DNA from: Dactylosporangium sp. AC04546
Lineage (GTDB): Bacteria; Actinomycetota; Actinomycetes; Mycobacteriales; Micromonosporaceae
NCBI RefSeq assembly: GCF_022095675.1
Contig: NZ_JAHYSG010000012.1
Location: forward strand, 1 to 64,000
Direction of reading: 5' to 3'
Length of the DNA: 64,000 nt
Shown: positions 16,524-25,774 of the stretch, one piece after another
How the letters are laid out: each line of letters starts with the position of its first letter
Numbering within the stretch: the first letter of the stretch is position 1
Position numbers and translations under genes: made by a program
Notes under the pieces: model-generated
The model's database searches: none
Told to the model about the DNA's origin: nothing
The model's input: only the letters and a program-made list of their open reading frames with translations

Positions 16524-17162
16524 TCACCGGCGGCCGGCCGCGAGCGCCGAGCCCACCGCCGCCTCGGTGTACTGGACGAGCTGGACCAGGTCGTCGGGCA
16601 GCGACGCCATGATGTTCGGCATGTTCTGCATGCAGTCGCGCTGCTGCTGGGGGCTGAAGAAGACGTAGCGGGTCAGGCCGGTCGCCACCACGAGCGCGGT
16701 GAGGACCCGGTCGGTGAGGTTCATCGACCGGCGCCGGCTCATCGCCTCGGCGAGCCGGATCGACTCCCAGGCCGCCGCGTTGCGCTGGTCGGGGGTCATG
16801 GGCATGTAGAGCGTCTCGGCGCTGAGCAGCTTGCGCCGGGTCACCGGCTCGACGATCCCGGCCCGCAGCAGCCGCTCCCCGACCTGGTCGGTCGCGTCCT
16901 GGGACAGGTACGCGAGCCAGGTGCGGATCTCCCGGTGCTGCGGCTGGGCGACGAGCAGGTCGAGCAGGCTATGGGAGAGCGAGTCTCCCGGGGGTTCGTG
17001 GCTGACGACGTAGAGGTCTCCCGTCATGGCACGGAGCCGGCCGTACAGCATCAGCTCACCCAGCAGCCCGGCCGCCAGGCCGAGGCCGGTCGCCCGTGGA
17101 TGCAGGCGTGAGCGGCCCGTCCGGTCGTCGTGCGCGATCAAGTAATAGCTGTTGGCAAGCAT
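16524..17162 (-). CDS. GPP34 (GOLPH3/Vps74-like) protein
   Basis: The product is 212 residues from ATG 17162 (MLANSYYLIAHDDRTGRSRL), with AAAGGAG upstream. The pattern YYLIAHDDRTGR, then GLGLAAGLLGELMLYGR, matches the bacterial GPP34 domain, the homologue of the Golgi phosphoprotein GOLPH3 that binds phosphoinositides in eukaryotes. The C-terminal part is all-helical, as in the family. Its role in bacteria is unclear; actinomycete genomes often carry several copies. It is divergent from the XRE gene and lies 59 bases upstream of the permease, so it may share that transcript. Confidence 0.8.
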   Translation of the reverse strand: MLANSYYLIAHDDRTGRSRLHPRATGLGLAAGLLGELMLYGRLRAMTGDLYVVSHEPPGDSLSHSLLDLLVAQPQHREIRTWLAYLSQDATDQVGERLLRAGIVEPVTRRKLLSAETLYMPMTPDQRNAAAWESIRLAEAMSRRRSMNLTDRVLTALVVATGLTRYVFFSPQQQRDCMQNMPNIMASLPDDLVQLVQYTEAAVGSALAAGRR

Positions 17163-17367
17163 CGCGACCACACTCCTTTGAGCACGTCGGCGAAAGGAGA
17201 TCACGAAAAAGTAAGACCGGGGGTACGGTCCTCGATGTCTTCAGCATCATGTATCAAGCACTGCGTGTAGCGCAACGAGTACTAGACTCGGGGTCTCACT
17301 CAAATCCAAATTGCATAGGATCAAGGGCGTGCAGATTGACACCACGCGGAAACCGGGGGAGGCGACG

Positions 17368-18216
17368 GTGGCGGTCGACGAGGGCCCCACACTCCGTCGC
17401 CGGCGACTGGCCGCGGAGCTGAAGAAATGCCGGGAGGATGCCGGGCTCACCCAGGAGTTCGTCTCCCGCCACTTCGAGTGGCACTCGGCGAAGGTCACCC
17501 GCATCGAGAACGCCCGCGTCCCGGTCACCCCACGGGACGTCAGCGACCTGCTCTCGCTCTACGGCGTCGCGGACGCCACCTACCGGGAGGCGCTGCTCAC
17601 GCTGGCCCGGCTGGCCCGCCAGCGCGGCTGGTGGACCGACTACAAGGACGTCATGCGCCCGGGCAACTTCGTCGGCATGGAGGCGGACGCCTCCACGGCG
17701 AAGGTCTGGGAGCCGATCGTCCTGCCCGGCCTGCTGCAGACCGAGGCCTACATGCGCGCCCTCATGGGCACCGGCCGGCGCAACGACCCGCAGCAGTCGA
17801 TCGACCGCCGCGTCGCGCTGCGGCTGCAACGGCAGGAGCGCCTGGTCACGGACCCGAAGCTGACGCTGTGGGCGATCATCGACGAGTCGGTGGTGCGCCG
17901 GACGGTGGGCGGCGAGCAGGTCATGCGGGAGCAGTGGCAGCGGATTATCACAGCCGCGGCCATGCCGAACGTGAACGTGCAGATTCTGCCCTTTGGTGCC
18001 GGTGAACACGCCCTGATGGGCGGGTCGATGGCCCTGCTGGAGTTCGATGACGTCGCCCACTTGGACGTCGTCTACCTGGAAGGACTTGCCGGGGACTACT
18101 ACGAGGAGCAGCCTTCAGAGGTCACGCGTTACCGGGACGAGTTCGAGCGCTTGAGCACGAAGGCACTCAGCCACTCCTCGTCGGTCGGCATGATCCAGGG
18201 GCTGCTCGACGAGTAA
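17368..18216 (+). CDS. XRE-family helix-turn-helix regulator with DUF5753 domain
   Basis: The product is 282 residues from GTG 17368, where GGGGGAGG precedes the start; an upstream in-frame GTG at 17329 is also possible. The N-terminal HTH (residues ~10-65) reads LRRRRLAAELKKCREDAGLT, followed by SAKVTRIENARVPVTPRDV. The C-terminal DUF5753 half contains VWEPIVLPGLLQTEAYMRAL and a late PNVNVQILPFGAGEHALMGG, both hallmarks. In actinomycetes such proteins are usually paired with a short DUF397 protein, as here, and act as regulators of development or antibiotic pathways. The pair lies directly before a STAND protein gene. Confidence 0.9.
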   Translation: MAVDEGPTLRRRRLAAELKKCREDAGLTQEFVSRHFEWHSAKVTRIENARVPVTPRDVSDLLSLYGVADATYREALLTLARLARQRGWWTDYKDVMRPGNFVGMEADASTAKVWEPIVLPGLLQTEAYMRALMGTGRRNDPQQSIDRRVALRLQRQERLVTDPKLTLWAIIDESVVRRTVGGEQVMREQWQRIITAAAMPNVNVQILPFGAGEHALMGGSMALLEFDDVAHLDVVYLEGLAGDYYEEQPSEVTRYRDEFERLSTKALSHSSSVGMIQGLLDE

Positions 18217-18247
18217 CTGGCAAGTCTGCATGAGAGGAGGTGCGATC

Positions 18248-18460
18248 ATGTCTGCGCAACTCAGCGACACCGCCTGGCGCAAAAGCAGCCGCAGCAACGG
18301 CAACGGCGGCAGCAACTGCGTCGAGGTGGCACTGCTCGACGCAGCCGTCGCCGTCCGCGACAGTAAGAATCCGGACGGCCCGGCGTTGCGATTCACGCCG
18401 ACGGCGTGGGAATCGTTTGTGGACGACACGAAACGGGGCAGCTTCGATACTGCCCACTGA
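18248..18460 (+). CDS. DUF397 protein
   Basis: The product is 70 residues from ATG 18248 with a strong GAGAGGAGG. The sequence AWRKSSRSNGNGGSNCVEVA with the later VAVRDSKNPDGPALRF is the textbook DUF397 pattern. It is 31 bases after the XRE/DUF5753 gene and probably co-transcribed. Such proteins partner DUF5753 regulators and some are thought to modulate their activity. It ends before the promoter region of the STAND gene. Confidence 0.92.
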   Translation: MSAQLSDTAWRKSSRSNGNGGSNCVEVALLDAAVAVRDSKNPDGPALRFTPTAWESFVDDTKRGSFDTAH

Positions 18461-18750
18461 CGGTCGTCATTTATAGATCGTCCCTAAAGGCACACGGCAC
18501 ATCGTCGTGCCGCGAACCTTCGCACAGGTTCGTCGAATTGGTCTCGACGACGCCTGACAGCGCACAGCGGAGGGCTGATGCTCGGACGCATCGGCCCTCC
18601 GTGAAGCACCCATCGATGCTATTGCCCGTGCGTGGCGTGATGCCAGGAGTACGTTTCGCAGTATCTGCAAGGACGGCCGAAGCCGCCGGTACCTCGCAGT
18701 CCCTCCTCCGAGCCTTCTGGGAGGGTGGCCGGTTCCGCGACGATGGACCG
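18461..18750. other. Leader region of the STAND gene
   Basis: This is a lower-GC stretch that remains open in the STAND frame. It contains small dyads, including the terminator-like hairpin at 18568-18601 and CGGCAC-N6-GTGCCG near 18495-18515. Its base composition argues against coding. An in-frame ATG at 18640 is an alternative start for the STAND protein. Confidence 0.4.
18568..18601 (+). terminator. Hairpin between the DUF397 and STAND genes
   Basis: CGGAGGG (18568-18574) pairs with CCCTCCG (18595-18601), and an inner GATGC/GCATC stem continues it. No U-tract follows. It may end the XRE-DUF397 transcript or form part of a leader. Confidence 0.45.
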
Positions 18751-21700
18751 GTGCGAATCTCGCGGACCGGACGGCTCGGCTGGTCGCTCGTCGGCTTCGC
18801 CGTCCTGCTGGTGTGCGTGGCGGCGCCGGTGTGGATCGCGTCCACCGGCGACGTCAACGCCGCGGCCGGTTGGGCGAACATCCTGGCCCTGCCGATCACC
18901 GCGGCCGGGCTGATGCTCGTCTTCACCGAGCAGCGGCGGGTCCCGGCCATGGCGGCGCCACCGGCACCCGAGCGCCGCCCGTGGATGGCGCCGCCGCTGG
19001 AGCGCATGGTGCCCCGCCCGGAGCTGGGCACCGAGCTGCTCGAGGTCCTGGCCGCGCCGGACGGGGCCGAGGTCGGGCTGACCACCGCGCTGCGCGGGGC
19101 CGGCGGGTTCGGCAAGACGCGGCTGGCCGCGTGGGTCAGCCACCAGCCACGGGTCCGCGAGCGGTTCCCCGGCGGCCTGCTCTGGCTCACCATCGGCCAG
19201 GAGGTGCGCGGCGCCGACCTCGCGGTGCGGATCAACGACCTGGCGTTCGTGCTCACCGGGTCGCGGCCCGCGCTCGTCGATCCCGACGCCGCCGGCGCCG
19301 AGCTCGGCCGCATCCTCGACGAGCACGAGCGCGACCCCGTGCTGCTCGTCCTCGACGACGTGTGGGACGAGGCCCAGCTGCGCCCCTTTCGCTTCGGCGG
19401 GCGCGCGTGCACCCGGCTCGTCACCACGCGCATCCCCGACCTGCTGCCGGCCGGCGCGCCGTGCGTGCGGGTCGACGCGATGTCCGGCACCCAGGCCCGC
19501 CAGCTCGTCGCCGGCGGGCTGCCCGGGCTGGCGGCCGGCGACGCGGACCGGCTGGCCGCGCTGGCCGGGCACTGGCCGCTGCTGCTGAACCTGGTCAACG
19601 GCGCGCTGCGGCGGCGGGTCAGCCGCGGGCAGTCGCCGCAGCAGGCGGCGCGCGAGATCACCGAGCGGCTGCGGGCCGAGGGGCCGGCCGCCTTCGACCC
19701 GGCCCGGCCGGTCGACCGCAGCCAGGCGGTCGCCGCCACGATCGACGCCAGCCTCGCCCTGCTCGGGCCGGAGGACCGCCGGCGGTACCACGACCTCGCC
19801 GTCTTCCCGGAGGACGTCGAGATCCCGCTGGACGTGCTGGCCCTGCTGTGGCCGCCGAACCGGGTCGAGGCGCTGTGCGAGGAGCTGGCCGGGCTCGGCC
19901 TGGTGAGCGACTACCGGCTGGACGCACCCGGCCGCCGGCTGGTCCTGCACGACGTGATGCTCGCCCACCTGCGCAACGCCGACCCCGAGCGGCTCGAGGC
20001 GGTGCACGCCCGGTTGGTCGACGGCGCGGCCGGGCTGGTGGCGGTGCCGGGCGAGTGGTGGCGGCTGCCGGCCGACGCCCGCTACCTGTGGCGGTACCTG
20101 CCGTACCACCTTCACAGCGCCGGCCGCGGCGGCGAACTGCCGGCGCTCGTGTGCGACCCGCGCTGGATCGAGGCCAAGACGCGCCGGTTCGACTCGGTCG
20201 TCACGCTCGACCCCGACCTCGCGCTCGTCGGCACGGCGACGGGCCGCACCCTGCGCCGGGTCCTCGCGCACGCGGCGCACCTGCTCGGCCCGATCGACCC
20301 GCCGGAGGCGCTCGCCGCGACCCTGGCCAGCCGCCTGCAAGGCATCCCGGGGCTGGCGGAGGTCGTGCGCCGCTACCGCGACGCGCTGCCCACGCCCCGC
20401 CTGGAGCCGATCTGGCCGCTGCCCGACCTGCCCGACCCGACCCAGCCGACCGAGCCGGCCGGGCACGTCGGTCCGGTCACCAACTGCGCGTTCTCGCCCG
20501 ACGGCGCGCTGCTGGCCACGACCGGCGACGACGCCACGATCCGGCTGTGGCGGGTGCCGGACGGAACCCAGCAGGCGCTGCTGATCGGGCACACCGCGCC
20601 GATCTACGGCTGCGCCTTCTCCCCCGACGGCGGCCTGCTGGCCACCGCCGGCCACGACGGGACCGTGCGGCTGTGGCGGGTCGCCGACGGCACCCAGCGC
20701 CCGCACCTGAGCGGCCACGCCGGTGCGATCACCCGGTGCGCGTTCTCCCCCGACGGGACGCTGCTCGCCTCGACCGGCGTGGACGGCACGGTACGGCTGT
20801 GGGCCGCCGCCGACGGGACCCCGATGGGCGTGCTGACCGGCCACACCGACGAGGTCAACGGCTGCGCCTTCTCGCCCGACGGGAGCCTGCTGGCCACCGC
20901 CTCCGCCGACGGCACGGTGCGGCTCTGGCGGGTCGCCGCCGGCGCCGCCCACGCGGTGCTCACCGGCCACGGCGGCACGGTCCACGAGGTCGCGTTCTCC
21001 CCCGACGGCGCGCTGCTCGCCTCGACGAGCGACGACCTCACCACCCGGGTCTGGCGGGTCGCCGACGGCAGCCGCTACGGGGTCGTCGACGGCCACGCGT
21101 GCGGCTGCGCGTTCTCGCCGGACGGGTCGCTGCTGGCCACCGCCGGGCTGGACCGCGCGGCCCGGCTGTACGACGTGGCGACGCTGACCGAGCGCACCCG
21201 GCTGGTGGGGCACACGGCGCGGCTGGTCCTCGGGTGCGCGTTCTCCGGCGACGGGGCGATGCTGGCCACCACCAGCGTCGACGGGACGGCGCGGCTGTGG
21301 GAGCTCGCCGGCGGTACCGAACGCGTCGTGCTCACCGGCAGCACCGACTGGGCCGTGGGGTGCGCCTTCTCCCCCGACGGCGGCACGCTCGCCGTCGCCA
21401 AGGGCGACGCCACCGTCCGGCTCTGGCGCGTCGCCGACCGCGCGCCGCTGGCCGTGCTCACCGGCGACGGCAGCTGGATGGACAGCTGCGCCTTCTCCCC
21501 CGACGGCCGGCTCGTGGCCGCGGCCGGCTGGGACCGGGCGGTGCGGGTCTGGCAGGCCGACGGCGCGCCGCACGCCGCCCTGGCCGGCCACACCGACCGG
21601 GTCACCTGCCTGGCCTTCTCCCCCGACGGCGCGACCCTGGCCACCGCCGGGTGGGACCGTGCCGTGCGGCTGTGGCGCACCGACACCGGCACCGAGCTGG

Positions 21701-22191
21701 CCCGCCTGACCGGTCACACCGGGCCGATCTGGGGCTGCGCCTACTCGCCCGACGGCACGCTGCTGGCCACCTCCAGCGACGACCGGACGGTGCGGGTGTG
21801 GCGGACCGCCGACGGCACGCCGCGCTGGGTGCTGCCGCACGACCGTGGGGCCGGCACCTGCCCGTTCTCCCCCGACGGGACCCTGCTGGCCACCTGCGAC
21901 GAGCAGGTCGTCCGGCTCTGGGACACGGCGACCGGCACACCGCACCGGGTGCTCAGCGGGCACACCGGCTTCGTGTTCCAGGCGGCGTTCGCGCCGGACG
22001 GCACGCTGCTGGCCACCACCGGCAACGACAGCACGATCCGCATCTGGCAGGTGGCGACCGGCCGGTGCGTCTGCGCCCTGCGGCTGGCCGGGCCGGTCGA
22101 GGGCATCGCGTGGCACCCCGACGGCACGACGATCTGCGCGGTCGGCGGCGCCGGCGTCTATCTCCTGAACTTTTTTCCCGGGGACCGATGA
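18751..22191 (+). CDS. Membrane-anchored NB-ARC STAND NTPase with 14 WD40 repeats
   Basis: The product is about 1,146 residues from GTG 18751; the start is uncertain. Two hydrophobic helices at residues ~8-30 and ~36-57 would anchor it in the membrane. A P-loop ATPase follows: GAGGFGKTRLA (~116-126), Walker B VLLVLDDVWD (~206-215), sensor TTRIPDLL, then a helical winged region. From residue ~571 to the end 14 WD40 repeats with CAFSPDG motifs follow, probably two seven-bladed propellers. This is the layout of NLR-like STAND sensors: the propellers sense and the NTPase oligomerises. The usual enzymatic effector is missing; the twin helices may be the effector. Roles range from antiphage defence to signalling; not proven here. 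Confidence 0.85.
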   Translation: MRISRTGRLGWSLVGFAVLLVCVAAPVWIASTGDVNAAAGWANILALPITAAGLMLVFTEQRRVPAMAAPPAPERRPWMAPPLERMVPRPELGTELLEVLAAPDGAEVGLTTALRGAGGFGKTRLAAWVSHQPRVRERFPGGLLWLTIGQEVRGADLAVRINDLAFVLTGSRPALVDPDAAGAELGRILDEHERDPVLLVLDDVWDEAQLRPFRFGGRACTRLVTTRIPDLLPAGAPCVRVDAMSGTQARQLVAGGLPGLAAGDADRLAALAGHWPLLLNLVNGALRRRVSRGQSPQQAAREITERLRAEGPAAFDPARPVDRSQAVAATIDASLALLGPEDRRRYHDLAVFPEDVEIPLDVLALLWPPNRVEALCEELAGLGLVSDYRLDAPGRRLVLHDVMLAHLRNADPERLEAVHARLVDGAAGLVAVPGEWWRLPADARYLWRYLPYHLHSAGRGGELPALVCDPRWIEAKTRRFDSVVTLDPDLALVGTATGRTLRRVLAHAAHLLGPIDPPEALAATLASRLQGIPGLAEVVRRYRDALPTPRLEPIWPLPDLPDPTQPTEPAGHVGPVTNCAFSPDGALLATTGDDATIRLWRVPDGTQQALLIGHTAPIYGCAFSPDGGLLATAGHDGTVRLWRVADGTQRPHLSGHAGAITRCAFSPDGTLLASTGVDGTVRLWAAADGTPMGVLTGHTDEVNGCAFSPDGSLLATASADGTVRLWRVAAGAAHAVLTGHGGTVHEVAFSPDGALLASTSDDLTTRVWRVADGSRYGVVDGHACGCAFSPDGSLLATAGLDRAARLYDVATLTERTRLVGHTARLVLGCAFSGDGAMLATTSVDGTARLWELAGGTERVVLTGSTDWAVGCAFSPDGGTLAVAKGDATVRLWRVADRAPLAVLTGDGSWMDSCAFSPDGRLVAAAGWDRAVRVWQADGAPHAALAGHTDRVTCLAFSPDGATLATAGWDRAVRLWRTDTGTELARLTGHTGPIWGCAYSPDGTLLATSSDDRTVRVWRTADGTPRWVLPHDRGAGTCPFSPDGTLLATCDEQVVRLWDTATGTPHRVLSGHTGFVFQAAFAPDGTLLATTGNDSTIRIWQVATGRCVCALRLAGPVEGIAWHPDGTTICAVGGAGVYLLNFFPGDR

Positions 22192-22255
22192 GTTCCCGCG
22201 CGGGGCGGCGTTTCACCTGGCGTACACCAACCGAAACGCCGGAGGAGACACCATC

Positions 22256-23011
22256 ATGCGCAACGTCGTGATCTACGGGGCCGCGGGCAGCATCGGGTCG
22301 GCCGTGGCCGGGGTGTTCGCCCGCCAGGGTGACCTCGTCCACCTGACCGGGCGGACGCGGGAGACCCTGGAGGCGGCCGCCGAGGCGATCCGCGCGGACG
22401 GCGGCAAGGCCGAGGTGGCGGTCGTCGACGCGTACGACGAGGCCGCCGTCGAGGCGCACGCCGACTCCGTCGGCCGCATCGACGTCTCGCTCAACCTCGT
22501 GCCGCGCGGCGACGTGCAGGGCACGCCGCTGGTCGACATGAGCGTCGCCGACTTCACCCGCGCGGTGACGAACGGCGCCACCACGAACTTCATCACCGCC
22601 CGGGCCGCCGCCAAGCGGATGGCGGCCCAGGGCGGCGGCGTCATCATCGCGCTGAACAGCGGGTCGTCGCACGGCAGCCCGATGATGGGCAGCACCGGGC
22701 CGACCGACGCGGCGATCGACACCTTTGTGCGCAACCTGGCCCAGGAGGTCGGGCCGCAGGGCGTGCGGGTGCTCGGAGTGTGGGTGGCCGGCATCCCGGA
22801 GACGCTGACCGTGGAGAAGCTGTCGGCGGTCAACCCGGCGATCGACGCGGCCGCGGTTGAGGGCATCCTGGCCGGCCTGGCCCAGATGCGGATGCTGCGC
22901 CGCTCGCCGCGCCTGCCGGAGATCGCCGAGACGATCGCGTTCCTGGCCTCGCCGCACGCCGCCGGGATGACCGGCACCTTCGTGAACGTGACGGGAATGT
23001 TCACCATTTGA
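22256..23011 (+). CDS. Short-chain dehydrogenase/reductase-fold protein lacking the catalytic Tyr/Lys pair
   Basis: The product is 251 residues with GGAGGAGA before the ATG. The cofactor loop is VIYGAAGSIGSAVAGVFARQ and the NLVPRGD and IALNSGSS strands follow in SDR order. In the active-site helix, where YxxxK is expected, the sequence is TGPTDAAIDTFVRNLA; both catalytic residues are replaced (Thr and Asp). The flanking DAAIDTFVR and the GVWVAGIPET loop still align well, so this is substitution rather than misalignment. It may be an inactive or regulatory SDR, or act differently. Its neighbours give no pathway. Confidence 0.85.
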   Translation: MRNVVIYGAAGSIGSAVAGVFARQGDLVHLTGRTRETLEAAAEAIRADGGKAEVAVVDAYDEAAVEAHADSVGRIDVSLNLVPRGDVQGTPLVDMSVADFTRAVTNGATTNFITARAAAKRMAAQGGGVIIALNSGSSHGSPMMGSTGPTDAAIDTFVRNLAQEVGPQGVRVLGVWVAGIPETLTVEKLSAVNPAIDAAAVEGILAGLAQMRMLRRSPRLPEIAETIAFLASPHAAGMTGTFVNVTGMFTI

Positions 23012-23091
23012 CCGTTTTGGTCGGGGCCCTATCGGCTCTTGACCCGACCTACCGATCGCGCCCGCGGTGGACGGGGCGATACCGTTCGGCC

Positions 23092-23847
23092 ATGAACGGG
23101 CGCCCGTCACGGTCCTTCGACCGGATCGCCGACCGCTACGACAACTCGCGGGGCGGGGCCGAGCGGGGCGTGGTCCTCGCCGCCGACCTTCTGCCGTGGC
23201 TCCTGCCGGGCACGGTCCTGGAGGTCGGCGTCGGCACCGGCGTCGTCTCCGCCGCGCTTCGGGCGCTCGGCGTCACCGTCTTCGGCGCCGACCTCTCCGC
23301 CGGGATGCTCCGCCACGCGCGGGAGCGGCTCGGGCCGTCGGTCGTGCAGGCCGACGCGACGGCCCTGCCGTTCGCGACCGGCTCGGTCGGCAACGTCGTC
23401 TTCGTGACCTCGCTGCACGCCATCGGCGACGTCTACGGCGCGGTCGCCGAGGCCGCCCGGGTCGTCCGGCCCGGCGGGCGGGTGATCGCGGTGCACGGCA
23501 TCCCCCGCCGCCTGCCGGACGACGACGACCTGACCGCGGCGGTGGCCCCGCTCAACCCGCTGCGCGACGACCGGCCGGACTCGGCACCGACCCTCGACGG
23601 CGCCGCGGCCGCCGCCGACCTGCGCCCGGCCGGCGTGTCCTGGGTGGCCTCGACGGCGTTCGCGGAGTCCCCGAACGAGTTCGCCAAAAGCATCGAAGAG
23701 CGGCTCTGGTCGTACCTCTGGAACGTCGACGACACCGTCTGGCACGACGTCGTCGTCCCGGTGGTCGCCCGGCTGCGCGCCCTGCCCGACCCGGACCGGC
23801 CGCGCACGTACCGCCTCTCCCCACGATTGGTCGCCTATTCGGCGTGA
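23092..23847 (+). CDS. Class I SAM-dependent methyltransferase
   Basis: The product is 251 residues from ATG 23092. Motif I is VLEVGVGTGVVSAAL (~42-56), followed by VFGADLSAGMLRHARERLG, VVQADATALPF and RPGGRVIAV, the canonical series of the UbiE/methyltransferase-11 group. An upstream in-frame extension to 23008 is unlikely because it would run through the promoter region. Substrate is unknown. The gene ends 13 bases before a convergent membrane protein gene. Confidence 0.88.
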   Translation: MNGRPSRSFDRIADRYDNSRGGAERGVVLAADLLPWLLPGTVLEVGVGTGVVSAALRALGVTVFGADLSAGMLRHARERLGPSVVQADATALPFATGSVGNVVFVTSLHAIGDVYGAVAEAARVVRPGGRVIAVHGIPRRLPDDDDLTAAVAPLNPLRDDRPDSAPTLDGAAAAADLRPAGVSWVASTAFAESPNEFAKSIEERLWSYLWNVDDTVWHDVVVPVVARLRALPDPDRPRTYRLSPRLVAYSA

Positions 23848-23860
23848 CAAGGGTGCGCCG

Positions 23861-25642
23861 TCAGCGCACGTCCCACAGCCAGACGTCCGTGACGTGGCGT
23901 CCGGGGCCGTAGAGCTGGTCGACGGTCTGCCGGATGGCGTCGCTGTTGCCGTGCTGGTCGGCGAGCACGATCGTGGTCGCCTTCCAGTACCGCGCGTCGG
24001 CCCGGGCCTGCTCCTGCTGCTCCGGGGACACCTGGGGCACGGCGCCGTCGTTGGCGACGCCGGCGAGCAGGTCCATGGTCGCCGGCTGGGCGGGGCCGAA
24101 CATGGCCTTGCGCTCCGGGTTGTTCGGGTCGGGGGCGAGGAAGTACCCGCCGGCGATGCTGAAGTCGAGGTTCGCGGACGTCGCGTACCGCATCGCGTCG
24201 ATGCTCTCCCACCAGCCGCCCGGCACCACGACCACGGTCCCGCCCTTCGGGATGTGGTCCTTCCACTCGCCGGTGGTGAAGAACGCCGGGATCGTGGAGC
24301 GCTCGTCGGCCGGCTGCGGGGTCGGCACAAGCGGCACCAGGGCCACGGCGAGCGCCACGGCCCACAGGATCGGCGCCGTCGGCGACGGCTTCTTCCCGGG
24401 TTCCGCGGTCGGCTCCCCGGTCGGCTCCCCGGTCGCTTCCTCGGTCGCCGCGGCGGCCGCGGCGGGCTGGACCACCAGGCGGTCGGCGATCAGCGCGATG
24501 ATCACTCCGACCACCGGCGTCACGACCAGCGCCAGCCGCGTCGGCACGACCGAGTCGAACAGCGGCAGCTTGTGCACCCACTCCCAGGGCCCGTGCCACG
24601 AGGTCTCCTCGCCGCGGTACTTCACCACGATGCCGAGGGACAGCACGGCGAAGACGATCCCGGTGGCATACAGCGCCCGGGCGGCCCGGTGCCGGATCAG
24701 CACCACCAGCCCGGCGGCCAGCAGGCCCATGAGCGGCCAGCCGAAGAAGCTGTTCTCCTCCGTGGCCCCGCCCATGTTCTCGATCCGGGTCACGTCGCCG
24801 ACGATCGACCGCCGGCTGAACTCGGTGAACGAGGCCAGGTCGGTGTTGATCTTCAGCACGAAGTCGGGCAGCCCGTGGTACGCCTGCGGCCCGAAGAACT
24901 GGTGGTAGAGCGGGTAGGCCAGCAGCACGCCGGCGGTGACGGCGGTGACCCCGAGCGCCGGCAGCGCCGCGCGGGCGGCCGGGAGGATCTCCCGCGGGTG
25001 CAGGTAGACCAGCAGGAACACGCCCAGGGCGCAGGCGGTGAGGAACAGGATCTCCTCGTTGATGAAGCACTGGTAGACCACGAGCGCGGCGAGCACCAGG
25101 CCGCGGCGGACCGGCGAGCCGTCGCGGAGGCGGAAGACGGCCCAGACGATGAACGGGATGAGGTACTGGCCGGCGATGTTGGGGTGGCCGGTGATCTGGG
25201 AGATCATCGCGGGCGCGAAGCCGCAGAACAGGCCGCCGAGGTACGCCGCACCCTTCGAGCGCACCACCACGCGGGAGAGGAAGATGTACCACCCGGCGGC
25301 GGTGCCGGCCAGGGCCAGGGTGCACACGAGCGCGAACGTGACGCCCGCGCCGAACAGCAGCGTGATCGGGCTGAGCGGGAGCGCGAGCCCCAGGATCGAG
25401 GTGTTGGCCATGAGGTTGACGCCGAGCGGGGAGTTCAGCTCGTCGGTGAAGATCGGCGACTCGCCGTGGGTCACGACGCGGGCCGCGTGCGTGAGTACCC
25501 ACTCGAAGAAGGTCTGGTCCTGGGTGTTGTCGGTGAGCATCCTGGTGCTGGGGTTGCCCCAGAGGTGCTGCAGGACGACAACGGCGAACAGGACGTAGCT
25601 CGCCACCACCCCAAGATCGCGGATCTTTCCGCCTGTTTTCAC
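23861..25642 (-). CDS. Polytopic membrane protein, GT-C-like glycosyltransferase candidate
   Basis: The product is 593 residues from GTG 25642. About ten to twelve hydrophobic helices run from residue ~8 (LGVVASYVLFAVVVL) to ~445, followed by a C-terminal soluble part of ~140 residues. The first extracellular loop has acidic residues (TDNTQDQTFFEW) as in lipid-linked-sugar GT-C enzymes, but no single motif fixes the family. A Thr/Glu/Pro linker (TEEATGEPTGEPTAEPGKKP) precedes the last helix. It is divergent from a methyltransferase gene, a pairing common in cell-surface glycan loci. Function is inferred from topology only. Confidence 0.65.
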   Translation of the reverse strand: MKTGGKIRDLGVVASYVLFAVVVLQHLWGNPSTRMLTDNTQDQTFFEWVLTHAARVVTHGESPIFTDELNSPLGVNLMANTSILGLALPLSPITLLFGAGVTFALVCTLALAGTAAGWYIFLSRVVVRSKGAAYLGGLFCGFAPAMISQITGHPNIAGQYLIPFIVWAVFRLRDGSPVRRGLVLAALVVYQCFINEEILFLTACALGVFLLVYLHPREILPAARAALPALGVTAVTAGVLLAYPLYHQFFGPQAYHGLPDFVLKINTDLASFTEFSRRSIVGDVTRIENMGGATEENSFFGWPLMGLLAAGLVVLIRHRAARALYATGIVFAVLSLGIVVKYRGEETSWHGPWEWVHKLPLFDSVVPTRLALVVTPVVGVIIALIADRLVVQPAAAAAATEEATGEPTGEPTAEPGKKPSPTAPILWAVALAVALVPLVPTPQPADERSTIPAFFTTGEWKDHIPKGGTVVVVPGGWWESIDAMRYATSANLDFSIAGGYFLAPDPNNPERKAMFGPAQPATMDLLAGVANDGAVPQVSPEQQEQARADARYWKATTIVLADQHGNSDAIRQTVDQLYGPGRHVTDVWLWDVR

Positions 25643-25774
25643 GCTGACACCATAGAGGGCCGCAGGCCGCAGGGGGCGACCCTGGTGCACAACCATCGAT
25701 GGATATAAACTACGCCGACCTGCGGCTAGCATGATCGCGCAGGCATTTCCCCAAGCGACCACCGAGGAGCAGGC

